Source of the DNA: JBHEKP01 sp041859375
GTDB lineage: Bacteria; Hydrogenedentota; Hydrogenedentia; Hydrogenedentales; CAITNO01
Assembly: GCA_041859375.1 (NCBI GenBank)
Contig: JBHEKP010000172.1
Coordinates: 1-11,397 of the forward strand
Direction of reading: 5' to 3'
Length of the DNA stretch: 11,397 nucleotides
Shown: positions 4,592 to 11,397 of the stretch, piece after piece
How the letters are laid out: each line of letters begins with the position of its first letter
Numbering within the stretch: position 1 is the first letter of the stretch
Notes under the pieces: generated by a model
What the model saw: only the letters and a program-made list of their open reading frames with translations
Told to the model about the DNA's origin: nothing
Database searches by the model: none
Program-made: the position numbers and the translations under genes

Positions 4592-7080
4592 ACACCCCCA
4601 TCCACAGCGGCAACGGAAGCGGTGCCGGTCCCATGGGACGGGGCGTCCGCCTCCGGGGGCTTTTTTCCGGCGAAAACACCTGGACCCGGCGTGGTTTGAC
4701 GGCGGCGGCCTTTCTCCTGTGCGTGGCGGCGCTGACCCGGGAGCCCTCCCCGGATTTGCTTGCCCCGGCGGACATGAACGCACCGGTGTCCGACAGGGAA
4801 ATACGCGCCGCGTTCTATTTCGAGACGGTTGACCTCCAGCGCACCCAGGAGGCACGCGACGCGGAGATGGCCGAGGTTCCAAGTTTTTACCGGGTGGACG
4901 GACAGGCGGTGAACCGCCAGACCCGCAAACTGCGCGAGAAGATAGGGCTGCTGCGCGACCAGCGCGAGGAGGTGCGCAGGCTGGTGCTGGCCGCCCTTGG
5001 CGAGTCCACCTCGGACCAGGACGCATGGCAGGTGGCGGAGCGGGCGGTGGCGGCGCATGCGGCCCGGCTCCGCGAAAAGGACGCCTGGGCTGAGATGCCC
5101 GCGCCCGATCTTCTCACTTTGTGGCTGCTGCCCGACAGGGCCAGCCTTCCCGAGCGTGAATTCGCGCCCCCCCCGAAAAACGGGCCGGAGGAGGCCCCGC
5201 TGAAAACGGTCGCGCTCAAAAACGGCCCGAACGGCGATTTGTCGTTCAATGATTCCGACCGCATGGGCTCCCTCGCGCTGGAGGGTCTCCAGGCCCTTCT
5301 TTCGGAGGGGGTCCGGGAGCAGGAGCTGACCGACGCGGAACAGGCCAGGCGCATTCTCGTGGTCCAGGAGGAGACGGACACGCCGGTGGAGCAGGGGGGG
5401 GAGACGACGCTGGGGGCGGTGCTTGATCCCCTGGAGGGGGCGGCGCGCCTGGGGAACCTGCTCACGGACATGGCAAAGCGTTCCGCGCCGTCCAAGGAGG
5501 GGCAGCCCGAATGGGCACGGCTGCACGACGCCGCGCTGGCGCTGGCGCGGCCGCTGGTGGCTCCCACGCTGGTGGAGGACAAGGTGGCCACGGCCTCCGC
5601 GCGCGCGCAGGCCGCCGAGGCCGTGCCCCCGGTGATGAAGGAGGTGGAGGCGGGCGAGATTGTGCAGGACCGGGGGAAGCGCTGGACCAAGCAGTCCCGA
5701 TCCGACGCGCAGACCTATCTATCCATCCTTGCCCGCGAGGCGCGGCCCCTCCAGCGTCTGGTGAACAGCTTTTTCGCGCACACGCTGCTGGTGCTGCTGT
5801 GCTTTGGCGCGCTTGCCCGGGCGTCGAAAATGTACCCCGCAGGCCCGGAGGGGGCCCGGTTCCGGGCCGCTTCGGCAAAATCGTTTCCGATGGTGCTGGT
5901 CCTGCTTTGCGGCACCCTGGTGATGGGGCGGCTGGTTTCCTACTTTGAGCCCACGGGCTACGTCGCCCCGGTGGCGGCGGCGGGGATATTGTGCGCGATA
6001 CTCGCGGGCGCGCCGCTGGCGGCCTTCTTCAGCGTTTCCGCGGCGGTGCTCATGTCCGCCCAGTACCAGTACAACTGGCGGCTCATGCTGGTCGCCTGCG
6101 CCATGGCGGTGGCGGGGTCCTTTTCCATCGGGCGGGTGCGCAAGCGCAGCGAGATGACGGCTGCCTCCCTCACCGCCATGCTGGCGGGGCTGCTGGCGGC
6201 CGCCGCGGTCACCCTGTCCGCGGAATCCCTCTTCGCAGAGACCTTCTTCCGCCGGCTCATGCTCATCGCGCTGAACGGCGGCTTTTGCATGGTGGCGGTT
6301 CCCGGCCTGCTCTCCACGATCGAGCGCGCCTTCGGCCTGACCACGGACATCACGCTGCTTGAGTATTCCGATCTGAACAGCACCATCCTGAACGAGCTGG
6401 CCATCAAGGCTCCCGCGACCTACGCCCACAGCCTGATGATGGGCCAGCTCGCCGAGGCGGCGGCCGACGCGATAGGCGCGAACGGGCTGCTGGCGCGGGT
6501 CTGCGCGTACTACCATGACATCGGAAAGCTGGTCAATTCGGAGCAGTACACGGAGAACCAGTCGGGATCGAACATCCACGACACGCTCCCCCCGGAGGAG
6601 AGCGCGGCGCGCATCCGGCAGCATGTGATTGGCGGCGTGGAACTCGCCCGGCGCTACCGCCTCCCCCAGGCGATCATAGACGGCATCCTGGAGCACCACG
6701 GCACCATGCGGGTGAGCTTCTTCTACCAGGCGGCGGTGGAGAAATACGGCGCGGAAAAGGTGAATGAGGCGGACTACCGCTACCCCGGCCCCCGGCCTCA
6801 GCGGCCCGAGACGGCCATATTGATGATTTGCGACGCCTCCGAATCCGGCGTCCGCTCGCTGGACAACCCGGACGAGGCGGCGGTGCGCGCCTTTGTGGGC
6901 CAAATCATCGAGGCGCGCATCCGGGACGGCCAGTTTGACGACTGCAACCTCACCTTCCGCCAGCTTAACACCATCGGGAATGTCGTGGCGCGGCGCATCA
7001 TCAGCGCGCAGCACACGCGCGTCCGCTATCCGGGAATGCCCGCCATCCCGTCCCCGGCGACAGAAAGGAACCCCTCATGA
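4588..7080 (+). CDS. pgpH: PgpH-family cyclic-di-AMP phosphodiesterase (7TM-HD protein)
   Basis: PgpH-type enzymes hydrolyse c-di-AMP to 5'-pApA at the inner face of the membrane. This 830-residue protein has the full architecture: a short cytosolic N-terminus, a first membrane helix (about 31-48), an extracytoplasmic 7TM-HD-type domain (about 60-390), a multi-helix membrane block (about 392-580), and a cytosolic HD domain (about 605-800). The HD metal ligands are complete: His614 (AHSLMMG), His643-Asp644 (YYHDIGK), His679 (RQHVIGG), His703-His704 (LEHHGT) and Asp749 (CDASESGVRSL). It should therefore be catalytically active. The usual A-x-S-R-x-L after the last Asp reads G-V-R-S-L. The start ATG overlaps the phoH stop (ATGA), and the stop overlaps ybeY in the same way, so translation is probably coupled. 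Activity on c-di-AMP is inferred from the family. Confidence 0.92.
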   Translation: MNTPIHSGNGSGAGPMGRGVRLRGLFSGENTWTRRGLTAAAFLLCVAALTREPSPDLLAPADMNAPVSDREIRAAFYFETVDLQRTQEARDAEMAEVPSFYRVDGQAVNRQTRKLREKIGLLRDQREEVRRLVLAALGESTSDQDAWQVAERAVAAHAARLREKDAWAEMPAPDLLTLWLLPDRASLPEREFAPPPKNGPEEAPLKTVALKNGPNGDLSFNDSDRMGSLALEGLQALLSEGVREQELTDAEQARRILVVQEETDTPVEQGGETTLGAVLDPLEGAARLGNLLTDMAKRSAPSKEGQPEWARLHDAALALARPLVAPTLVEDKVATASARAQAAEAVPPVMKEVEAGEIVQDRGKRWTKQSRSDAQTYLSILAREARPLQRLVNSFFAHTLLVLLCFGALARASKMYPAGPEGARFRAASAKSFPMVLVLLCGTLVMGRLVSYFEPTGYVAPVAAAGILCAILAGAPLAAFFSVSAAVLMSAQYQYNWRLMLVACAMAVAGSFSIGRVRKRSEMTAASLTAMLAGLLAAAAVTLSAESLFAETFFRRLMLIALNGGFCMVAVPGLLSTIERAFGLTTDITLLEYSDLNSTILNELAIKAPATYAHSLMMGQLAEAAADAIGANGLLARVCAYYHDIGKLVNSEQYTENQSGSNIHDTLPPEESAARIRQHVIGGVELARRYRLPQAIIDGILEHHGTMRVSFFYQAAVEKYGAEKVNEADYRYPGPRPQRPETAILMICDASESGVRSLDNPDEAAVRAFVGQIIEARIRDGQFDDCNLTFRQLNTIGNVVARRIISAQHTRVRYPGMPAIPSPATERNPS

Positions 7081-7550
7081 CCATCACGCTTGACGTCCGC
7101 AACGAGTCCGCGAGAAGGGCTCCGTGCCGCCGCGACATGTTAAAAAGGCTTGCCGCGCGCGTCTTGGCGGGCGAGGGGGTGGCGGGCGATGTTGAAGTGA
7201 GCGTGCTTTTTTGTGATGATCCTTTCATCGCCTCCCTGAACAGGGAGTACAGGAACAAGCGCGGCCCCACGGATGTGCTGTCCTTCACGCAGGACAATTC
7301 CGGCACGCCGGAGGGCGGTTTGACGCTCGGAGACATTGTCATTTCGCTGGAGACGGTGGAACGTTTCCGCAACGGCGACAAGGCGGGCATGCGGGACGAG
7401 GTCCGGTTGCTGTTCTGCCACGGGTTGCTGCACCTGCTGGGCCACGACCACGGCAACGCAGCGGAAAGACGGCTGATGCAGGGAAAACAGGCCGAGTATC
7501 TGGGCGCCTCCCTCGAGGAGGCGTGGCACTCAAAGAAAGGCGGATGCTGA
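7077..7550 (+). CDS. ybeY: Endoribonuclease / rRNA maturation factor YbeY
   Basis: YbeY is a zinc-dependent single-strand endoribonuclease involved in 16S rRNA 3'-end maturation and ribosome quality control. The 157-residue product carries the zinc motif H-x3-H-x5-H as His115, His119 and His125 in FCHGLLHLLGHDHG, and the upstream NREYRNKRGPTDVLSF block (the family usually has K-D-x-P-T-D-V-L-S-F-P). The length is normal. The ATG overlaps the pgpH stop as ATGA, with AAAGGA about 8 bases upstream, and the stop overlaps the next gene (ATGCTGA). Position after phoH and pgpH is typical and supports a shared role with PhoH. Confidence 0.96.
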   Translation: MTITLDVRNESARRAPCRRDMLKRLAARVLAGEGVAGDVEVSVLFCDDPFIASLNREYRNKRGPTDVLSFTQDNSGTPEGGLTLGDIVISLETVERFRNGDKAGMRDEVRLLFCHGLLHLLGHDHGNAAERRLMQGKQAEYLGASLEEAWHSKKGGC

Positions 7551-9055
7551 AGGTGGGCAGACAAGATCGGATTGGTTCCCGGGCAAGGGCGGACAAAGAC
7601 GGCGGCGGGGAAGCCGCCCCGGTTCCCTTGCGACGCCGGTTTGGCGGGGGGATGCTTTTGTTTCCAACAGCCGCGGCGGTTTGCGCCGGTGTCTGGTTTT
7701 CAAGGACAGTGCGGGCCGACGCGCTTCCGGTCGGCGCGCCGCCGGTCCCCTGGCAGGAGATTCTCACCCCGGCCATCCTGCTTGTCATTCTGCTCTGCGC
7801 CACGGCGTCCGCCTTTTTCTCGGCGAGCGAGGTGGCCTATTTCTCGCTGCACCGGGTGAAGCTGCGCTCGATGCGGGAGGAATCCAACCAGTTTGCGCGC
7901 CTTGCGGCGCGGCTGATGGACCAGCCCGGCAACCTCCTTGCCACCCTGCTCATGGGAAACAGCATTGTGAACGTGCTGCTGGGCGTGGTGCTCGGCGAGC
8001 CCATGGCGGAGGTGTTCGAGCGCTCCCTCGGCTTTCCCACGGCGCAGGCCTATGTGCTGTCCGTGGCGGTGACCGCCTCTTTGCTGGTTTTCTTCTGCGA
8101 GGTGATTCCCAAGGTGGCGGTGGTGCGCCACAACGCGCTGTTCGCACAGGCGGCGGCGGTGCCCCTGTACGCGGCGGACAGGCTGCTCCGGCCCCTGCGC
8201 GATGTCGTGACGGCGATGGTCGGGTATCTTTTCCGCATCACCCGCTTCAGCGAGGTGCCCCCGGCCCCCTTCATCACCGACGAGGAATTCAAGTCGCTCC
8301 TTGAGGACAGCCGGGTTTCCGGCGTCATCGAGGAGGACGAGCGGCAGATGATCGAGGGCATCATCGAGTTTGGCGACAAAAAAGTGAGCGACATCCTGGT
8401 GCCCCGCCCCGACATAGTGTGGATTGGCGTGCAGGCGACCGCCGGGGAAGCCCTTGAAAAGTTCCGCGAGCATGAATATTCCCGCATGATCGTCTGCCGG
8501 GAGGATCTTGACCACGTCGCGGGGGTGCTTCACGCGAAGGATTTGCTGCCGGTGGTGGTCGGCGGCGCGCTGGACACCCCGGTTGCGGAACTGGTTCGAC
8601 GGGTGAATTTTGTGCCGGAGACGATGACGCTGGCCGACTTTCTGGAGTCGGTCCAGAAAACCCACTCCCACATCGCCGTGGTGGTGGACGAGTACGGCGG
8701 CACGGAGGGGCTGGTCACGCTGCAGGACGCAATCCGCGAGGTAGTGGGCGACATCGGCGAAGAGGACGGGGAGGAGGACGGGTATTGCGTCCGTCTGGAC
8801 AGCGGCAAATACCTCGTGGACGGGACCTATTCCCTGCTTGAGCTGGAGAAACTGGCCGGCATCACCGTGGATGACGACGAGCACACCACCGTGGCGGGGT
8901 TCATCATGGCGCAGGTGGAAAAGATACCGCAGGTGGGCGACGAGATGGAGTATTCGGGCGTGCGTTTCCACATTGAGGAAACCCTTGAGAAGCGAGTCAC
9001 CAAGGTGCGCATTGAATTCGAAGAGGACGCGGACGGGGGGGAAACGTCATCATGA
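7544..9055 (+). CDS. CNNM/CorC-type transporter with CBS pair, first paralog
   Basis: CNNM/CorC proteins are membrane proteins linked to Mg2+ and Co2+ transport; their tandem CBS domains bind adenine nucleotides. From 7544 this is 503 residues: a basic N-terminal extension, a hydrophobic signal-like segment at 37-56 ending in R-A-D-A, the CNNM domain (about 72-265, opening with SAFFSASEVAYFSL and keeping GNSIVN and CEVIPK), a CBS pair (about 281-405, with DEYGGTEGL at 382), and a C-terminal CorC/HlyC domain (about 415-495). Most family members start directly at the CNNM helix, so the first 70 residues are extra. The ATG at 7544 overlaps the ybeY stop (ATGCTGA) and follows GAAAGG closely; a GTG at 7523 and an ATG at 7652 are alternatives. 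An acidic EEDGEEDG linker precedes the C-terminal domain. The transported ion is inferred from the family. Confidence 0.9.
   Translation: MLKVGRQDRIGSRARADKDGGGEAAPVPLRRRFGGGMLLFPTAAAVCAGVWFSRTVRADALPVGAPPVPWQEILTPAILLVILLCATASAFFSASEVAYFSLHRVKLRSMREESNQFARLAARLMDQPGNLLATLLMGNSIVNVLLGVVLGEPMAEVFERSLGFPTAQAYVLSVAVTASLLVFFCEVIPKVAVVRHNALFAQAAAVPLYAADRLLRPLRDVVTAMVGYLFRITRFSEVPPAPFITDEEFKSLLEDSRVSGVIEEDERQMIEGIIEFGDKKVSDILVPRPDIVWIGVQATAGEALEKFREHEYSRMIVCREDLDHVAGVLHAKDLLPVVVGGALDTPVAELVRRVNFVPETMTLADFLESVQKTHSHIAVVVDEYGGTEGLVTLQDAIREVVGDIGEEDGEEDGYCVRLDSGKYLVDGTYSLLELEKLAGITVDDDEHTTVAGFIMAQVEKIPQVGDEMEYSGVRFHIEETLEKRVTKVRIEFEEDADGGETSS
8759..8782 (+). repeat. 12-bp tandem duplication in the first CNNM gene
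   Basis: GAAGAGGACGGG is followed directly by GAGGAGGACGGG, one mismatch, encoding EEDG twice. It lies in the linker between the CBS pair and the C-terminal domain and keeps the frame. Confidence 0.7.
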
Positions 9056-10323
9056 CCGTATTGCTGCTCATCCCGCTGCTGGTGGTCATCCTGCTTCTTT
9101 CCGCGTTTTTCTCGGGTTTTGAGACGGGATTTTTTTCGAGCAACCCGATAAGGGTGCGTTTTCTGGCCGAAAACGACGGCAACCAAAGCGCCCGGCGCAT
9201 GATTGCCCATTACGAGCAACCGGGCCGCCTTATCACCACCATCCTGGTGGGGAACAACCTTTGCCTTGTCGTGGGCACGATCGCCCTCACCGCCGCCCTG
9301 GGCGGCACCCTGGCGACCATTGTGGCCACGCCGCTTTTCCTGTTTTTCGGCGAAATTCTGCCGAAGAGCGTTTTCCGAACCCATCCAACGCGCCTGTCCC
9401 TCAAGCTCATGCCCGTGATGCGCTTTTTCGACATGGCGCTGCTGCCGCTCGCGCTGCCCGTTTCCTGGCTGTCCAACGCGCTGCTGCGCATGGCGGGCGG
9501 GGAGAAGCGGGAGTTCATGGCCCTCTTCAACTCCCTTGAGGAGATGCGCAGCCTGGTGGACGAGAGCATGGACCGGGGCAGCATCGAGCCGGTGGAGCAG
9601 GAAATGATCCATTCGGTGATGGACCTGCAGACCCGCCTTGCCAAGGAGATCATGGTGCCGCGCATCCACATCAAGGCGCTTCCGGAAACCGCGACCCGGG
9701 GCGAGCTGGTGACCATGCTGATAGAGACGGGCAAGACGCGCATTCCGGTGTATTCGGAATCAATAGACCACATCATCGGCGTGGCCACCGCCTTTGACGT
9801 GCTCAACGATCCCACGCCGGAGGATCAGGGCATCCGGCGGCTGGTGCGCGGGGTGATGCATGTTCCCGACACGATGAAACTGGATGATCTGCTCCAGGCG
9901 ATGCGCGCGGCGCGCCAGTCCATGGCGATAGTGACGGACGAGTACGGCGGCACCGACGGGCTTATCGCCATCGAAGACATTCTCGAGGAAATCTTCGGCG
10001 AGATTCACGACGAGTACGACGTGCAGAAGCCGCAAATACGGCAAATCAGCGCCAACGCCTATGTGGTGGACGCGCGCATGTCGCTGGAGGACTGCGCGGG
10101 GGCGGTCGGCATCGCCATTGACGACGGCGAGGTGGAGACGGTGGGCGGGTGGATATCGCACGTGGCGGGGCGCATTCCCCTGCGCGGCGAGGTGCTCCAC
10201 CACGGCCCCTTCGTCATCACCGTGCTGGAGGGCACCCCCACCCATGTGTCTTCGGCGCGGCTGGAAATCACCCGCATCGAGCAAATTCCGGAGACCCGCC
10301 CCGGACTCACCCCAAACCAGTAA
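9052..10323 (+). CDS. CNNM/CorC-type transporter with CBS pair, second paralog
   Basis: The 423-residue product has the standard layout without an N-terminal extension: first membrane helix at 2-24, CNNM domain to about 185 (GNNLCLV and GEILPKS kept), CBS pair about 197-320 with DEYGGTDGL at 296, and a C-terminal CorC/HlyC domain about 330-410. It is a paralog of the preceding gene but not a recent copy: only short motifs match. The first-helix motif reads SGFETGFFSSNP where many relatives have SGSETALFSL. The start overlaps the previous stop (ATGA), so the two products are probably made together and may form a heterodimer, since the family works as dimers. It is the last operon gene; its stop is 12 bases from the convergent neighbour's stop. 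Confidence 0.92.
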   Translation: MTVLLLIPLLVVILLLSAFFSGFETGFFSSNPIRVRFLAENDGNQSARRMIAHYEQPGRLITTILVGNNLCLVVGTIALTAALGGTLATIVATPLFLFFGEILPKSVFRTHPTRLSLKLMPVMRFFDMALLPLALPVSWLSNALLRMAGGEKREFMALFNSLEEMRSLVDESMDRGSIEPVEQEMIHSVMDLQTRLAKEIMVPRIHIKALPETATRGELVTMLIETGKTRIPVYSESIDHIIGVATAFDVLNDPTPEDQGIRRLVRGVMHVPDTMKLDDLLQAMRAARQSMAIVTDEYGGTDGLIAIEDILEEIFGEIHDEYDVQKPQIRQISANAYVVDARMSLEDCAGAVGIAIDDGEVETVGGWISHVAGRIPLRGEVLHHGPFVITVLEGTPTHVSSARLEITRIEQIPETRPGLTPNQ

Positions 10324-10335
10324 CGGCGAGGGGTA

Positions 10336-11397
10336 TCACCCGGCTCCGGGCCCGCCAAGCGCGCCCGGCTCCAGCCCCAGGGCCTCCTCGTACACGGCCA
10401 GCACATTTTCCAGCGGGTTGTCCGCCTGGATGCAGTGCGCGGGGGAGAAAATATACCCGCCCTCCCGGAACAGGTTCAGCCGGTGACGCGCCTCCGCGCG
10501 GCATTCCCCCACCGTGCCAAAGGGGAGTGTGTGCTGCGTGCTGATGAGCCCGCAAAAGGCCATCCGGCCTTTGCATGAGGCCTTGAGGCGCTCCGGATCC
10601 ATGCCCGGCGGCTCCGGCTGCATTGCGTCCAGCACATCCAGGCCCATTTCGATAAAACGGGACTGCAACCTGCATGTGTCGCCGCAGGAATGCATCATCG
10701 CCCTGCATCCAAAATCATGGGCCAGATCAATGAACCGTTGGATGCGGGGCCGGAAAAACGCGTCAAACACTGCGGGATCAAACATGGGGCCGTTCTGGTT
10801 GCCCGTGTCCTCGCCGAGGCAGACAATGTCAATCCCCCCCCGGCCCGCCTCCAGGGTGCGCCGTGTCAGCTCGAAATAGTAGCCGCAGCGCCTGTCAATT
10901 ATTGCCACACCCACGGGGTCTTCCGTCAGAATATCCAGCAGCACCCGCTCCATGCCGCGCCCCCGGCCCACTCCGTTCAAAATGTCCGGACGGCCCGCAT
11001 CACCACAGCACACGGCATAGCCTGCGTGCCGATTGCATTGTTCCGGAATGGAGGAATAGTCCCAGTCGTCCGGACTGGGCCACGGATAGGCCTCCACCTC
11101 CTCCATTGTTTCCAAAGCCGCCAGGGCCAGATGGTTCGGCTCGGGGTAGGCCCCGCCGTGGCCATGATCAAACATCATGTAACCCACGCCCCACTCGTCC
11201 ACGAGCGACGAGCCCGGCGGCATGGGCGGCAAAACGCCCCGGTATTCCGGACCCACACCGCGCAAATCAACCCCCAGCCGGACATAGAGCTGTTCCAGTT
11301 CGGTGAAGCCAAAGTGGTCCAGCAGCTTTTTCTCAATTTCCGGCGTCAAATAAGTCTGGATCGGAATCCTGTCCGTTGCCTTGTGGCCGATTGCGGC
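10336..11397 (-). CDS. Uroporphyrinogen decarboxylase-fold (URO-D/MtaA-like) family protein, 5' end outside window
   Basis: PF01208-type proteins include true uroporphyrinogen decarboxylase and the zinc-dependent corrinoid methyltransferases (MtaA, CmuA). 353 codons are visible; the frame stays open to the right edge and reads GHKATDRIPIQTYLTPE there, the usual opening of this large subfamily (H-x-x-x-D-R-x-P). The start is therefore beyond 11397 and the TTG at 11349 is not it. HSCGDTC (around 10692-10672) and AHCIQAD (Cys at 10434-10432) give the H-x-C ... C zinc pattern of the methyltransferase branch. No corrinoid-binding protein gene is in view. It is convergent with the operon. The fold is confident; heme biosynthesis is unlikely and the substrate is unknown. 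Confidence 0.88.
   Translation of the reverse strand, partial: AAIGHKATDRIPIQTYLTPEIEKKLLDHFGFTELEQLYVRLGVDLRGVGPEYRGVLPPMPPGSSLVDEWGVGYMMFDHGHGGAYPEPNHLALAALETMEEVEAYPWPSPDDWDYSSIPEQCNRHAGYAVCCGDAGRPDILNGVGRGRGMERVLLDILTEDPVGVAIIDRRCGYYFELTRRTLEAGRGGIDIVCLGEDTGNQNGPMFDPAVFDAFFRPRIQRFIDLAHDFGCRAMMHSCGDTCRLQSRFIEMGLDVLDAMQPEPPGMDPERLKASCKGRMAFCGLISTQHTLPFGTVGECRAEARHRLNLFREGGYIFSPAHCIQADNPLENVLAVYEEALGLEPGALGGPGAG

Noticed and set aside
2426..5026. An 866-codon open frame on the minus strand that continues upstream of cysC
   Set aside because: Only the part up to 3040 encodes CysC. The rest is antisense to the small gene, phoH and pgpH, has shadow-type composition, and cysC has its own ribosome binding site at 3047-3052.
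10346..10368. CCGGGC / GCCCGG inverted repeat near the convergent stops
   Set aside because: It is inside the URO-D-like coding region, has a long loop and no T run on either strand.

Overview
The window is about 11.4 kb of GC-rich bacterial DNA that is almost fully coding, with AT-richer gaps between divergent genes. It holds ten genes. Two run off the window: a glycerophosphodiester phosphodiesterase on the left edge and a uroporphyrinogen-decarboxylase-fold protein on the right edge. I see no tRNA, rRNA, CRISPR array, insertion sequence or phage gene. The host is probably a Gram-negative-type bacterium of a less-studied high-GC lineage (Planctomycetes/Lentisphaerae/Hydrogenedentota-like is a guess from the PgpH plus URO-D-like gene mix); the sequence alone cannot fix the phylum.

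Layout. (1) 1-818, minus: membrane-anchored GDPD-type phosphodiesterase, 3' part outside the window. (2) 819-988: divergent spacer with an extended -10 promoter. (3) 989-2350, plus: sigma-54-dependent NtrC-type activator whose receiver domain has lost most of its phosphorylation-site residues. (4) 2362-2396: strong intrinsic terminator, oriented for the minus-strand gene. (5) 2426-3040, minus: cysC, APS kinase. (6) 3041-3217: divergent spacer with a candidate cysC promoter and a perfect 20-bp dyad. (7) 3218-3466, plus: small charged protein with an arginine-rich repeat motif. (8) 3488-3601: sigma-70-like promoter and GC-hairpin leader. (9) 3602-10323, plus: a tight five-gene operon, phoH - pgpH - ybeY - CNNM/CorC-1 - CNNM/CorC-2, with every junction overlapping by 4 to 7 bases. 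(10) 10336-11397, minus: URO-D-like protein with a His-Ser-Cys-Gly / Cys zinc-site pattern, convergent with the operon and 5'-truncated by the window.

How the genes fit together. The operon is the main content. PhoH-type ATPase and the YbeY ribonuclease belong to the conserved RNA/ribosome quality-control neighbourhood. PgpH is a seven-helix HD-domain phosphodiesterase of the cyclic-di-AMP family. The two CNNM-CBS proteins are likely divalent-cation (Mg2+) transporters. The order combines the phoH-pgpH-ybeY layout known from Firmicutes with the ybeZ-ybeY-ybeX(corC) layout known from Proteobacteria, and it places c-di-AMP turnover beside CBS-domain ion transport. The phoH frame has no ATG, GTG or TTG at its homology-supported start: the only fitting initiator is CTG, overlapping the stop of a short leader frame. 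Either initiation is unusual or one base is missing from the assembly.
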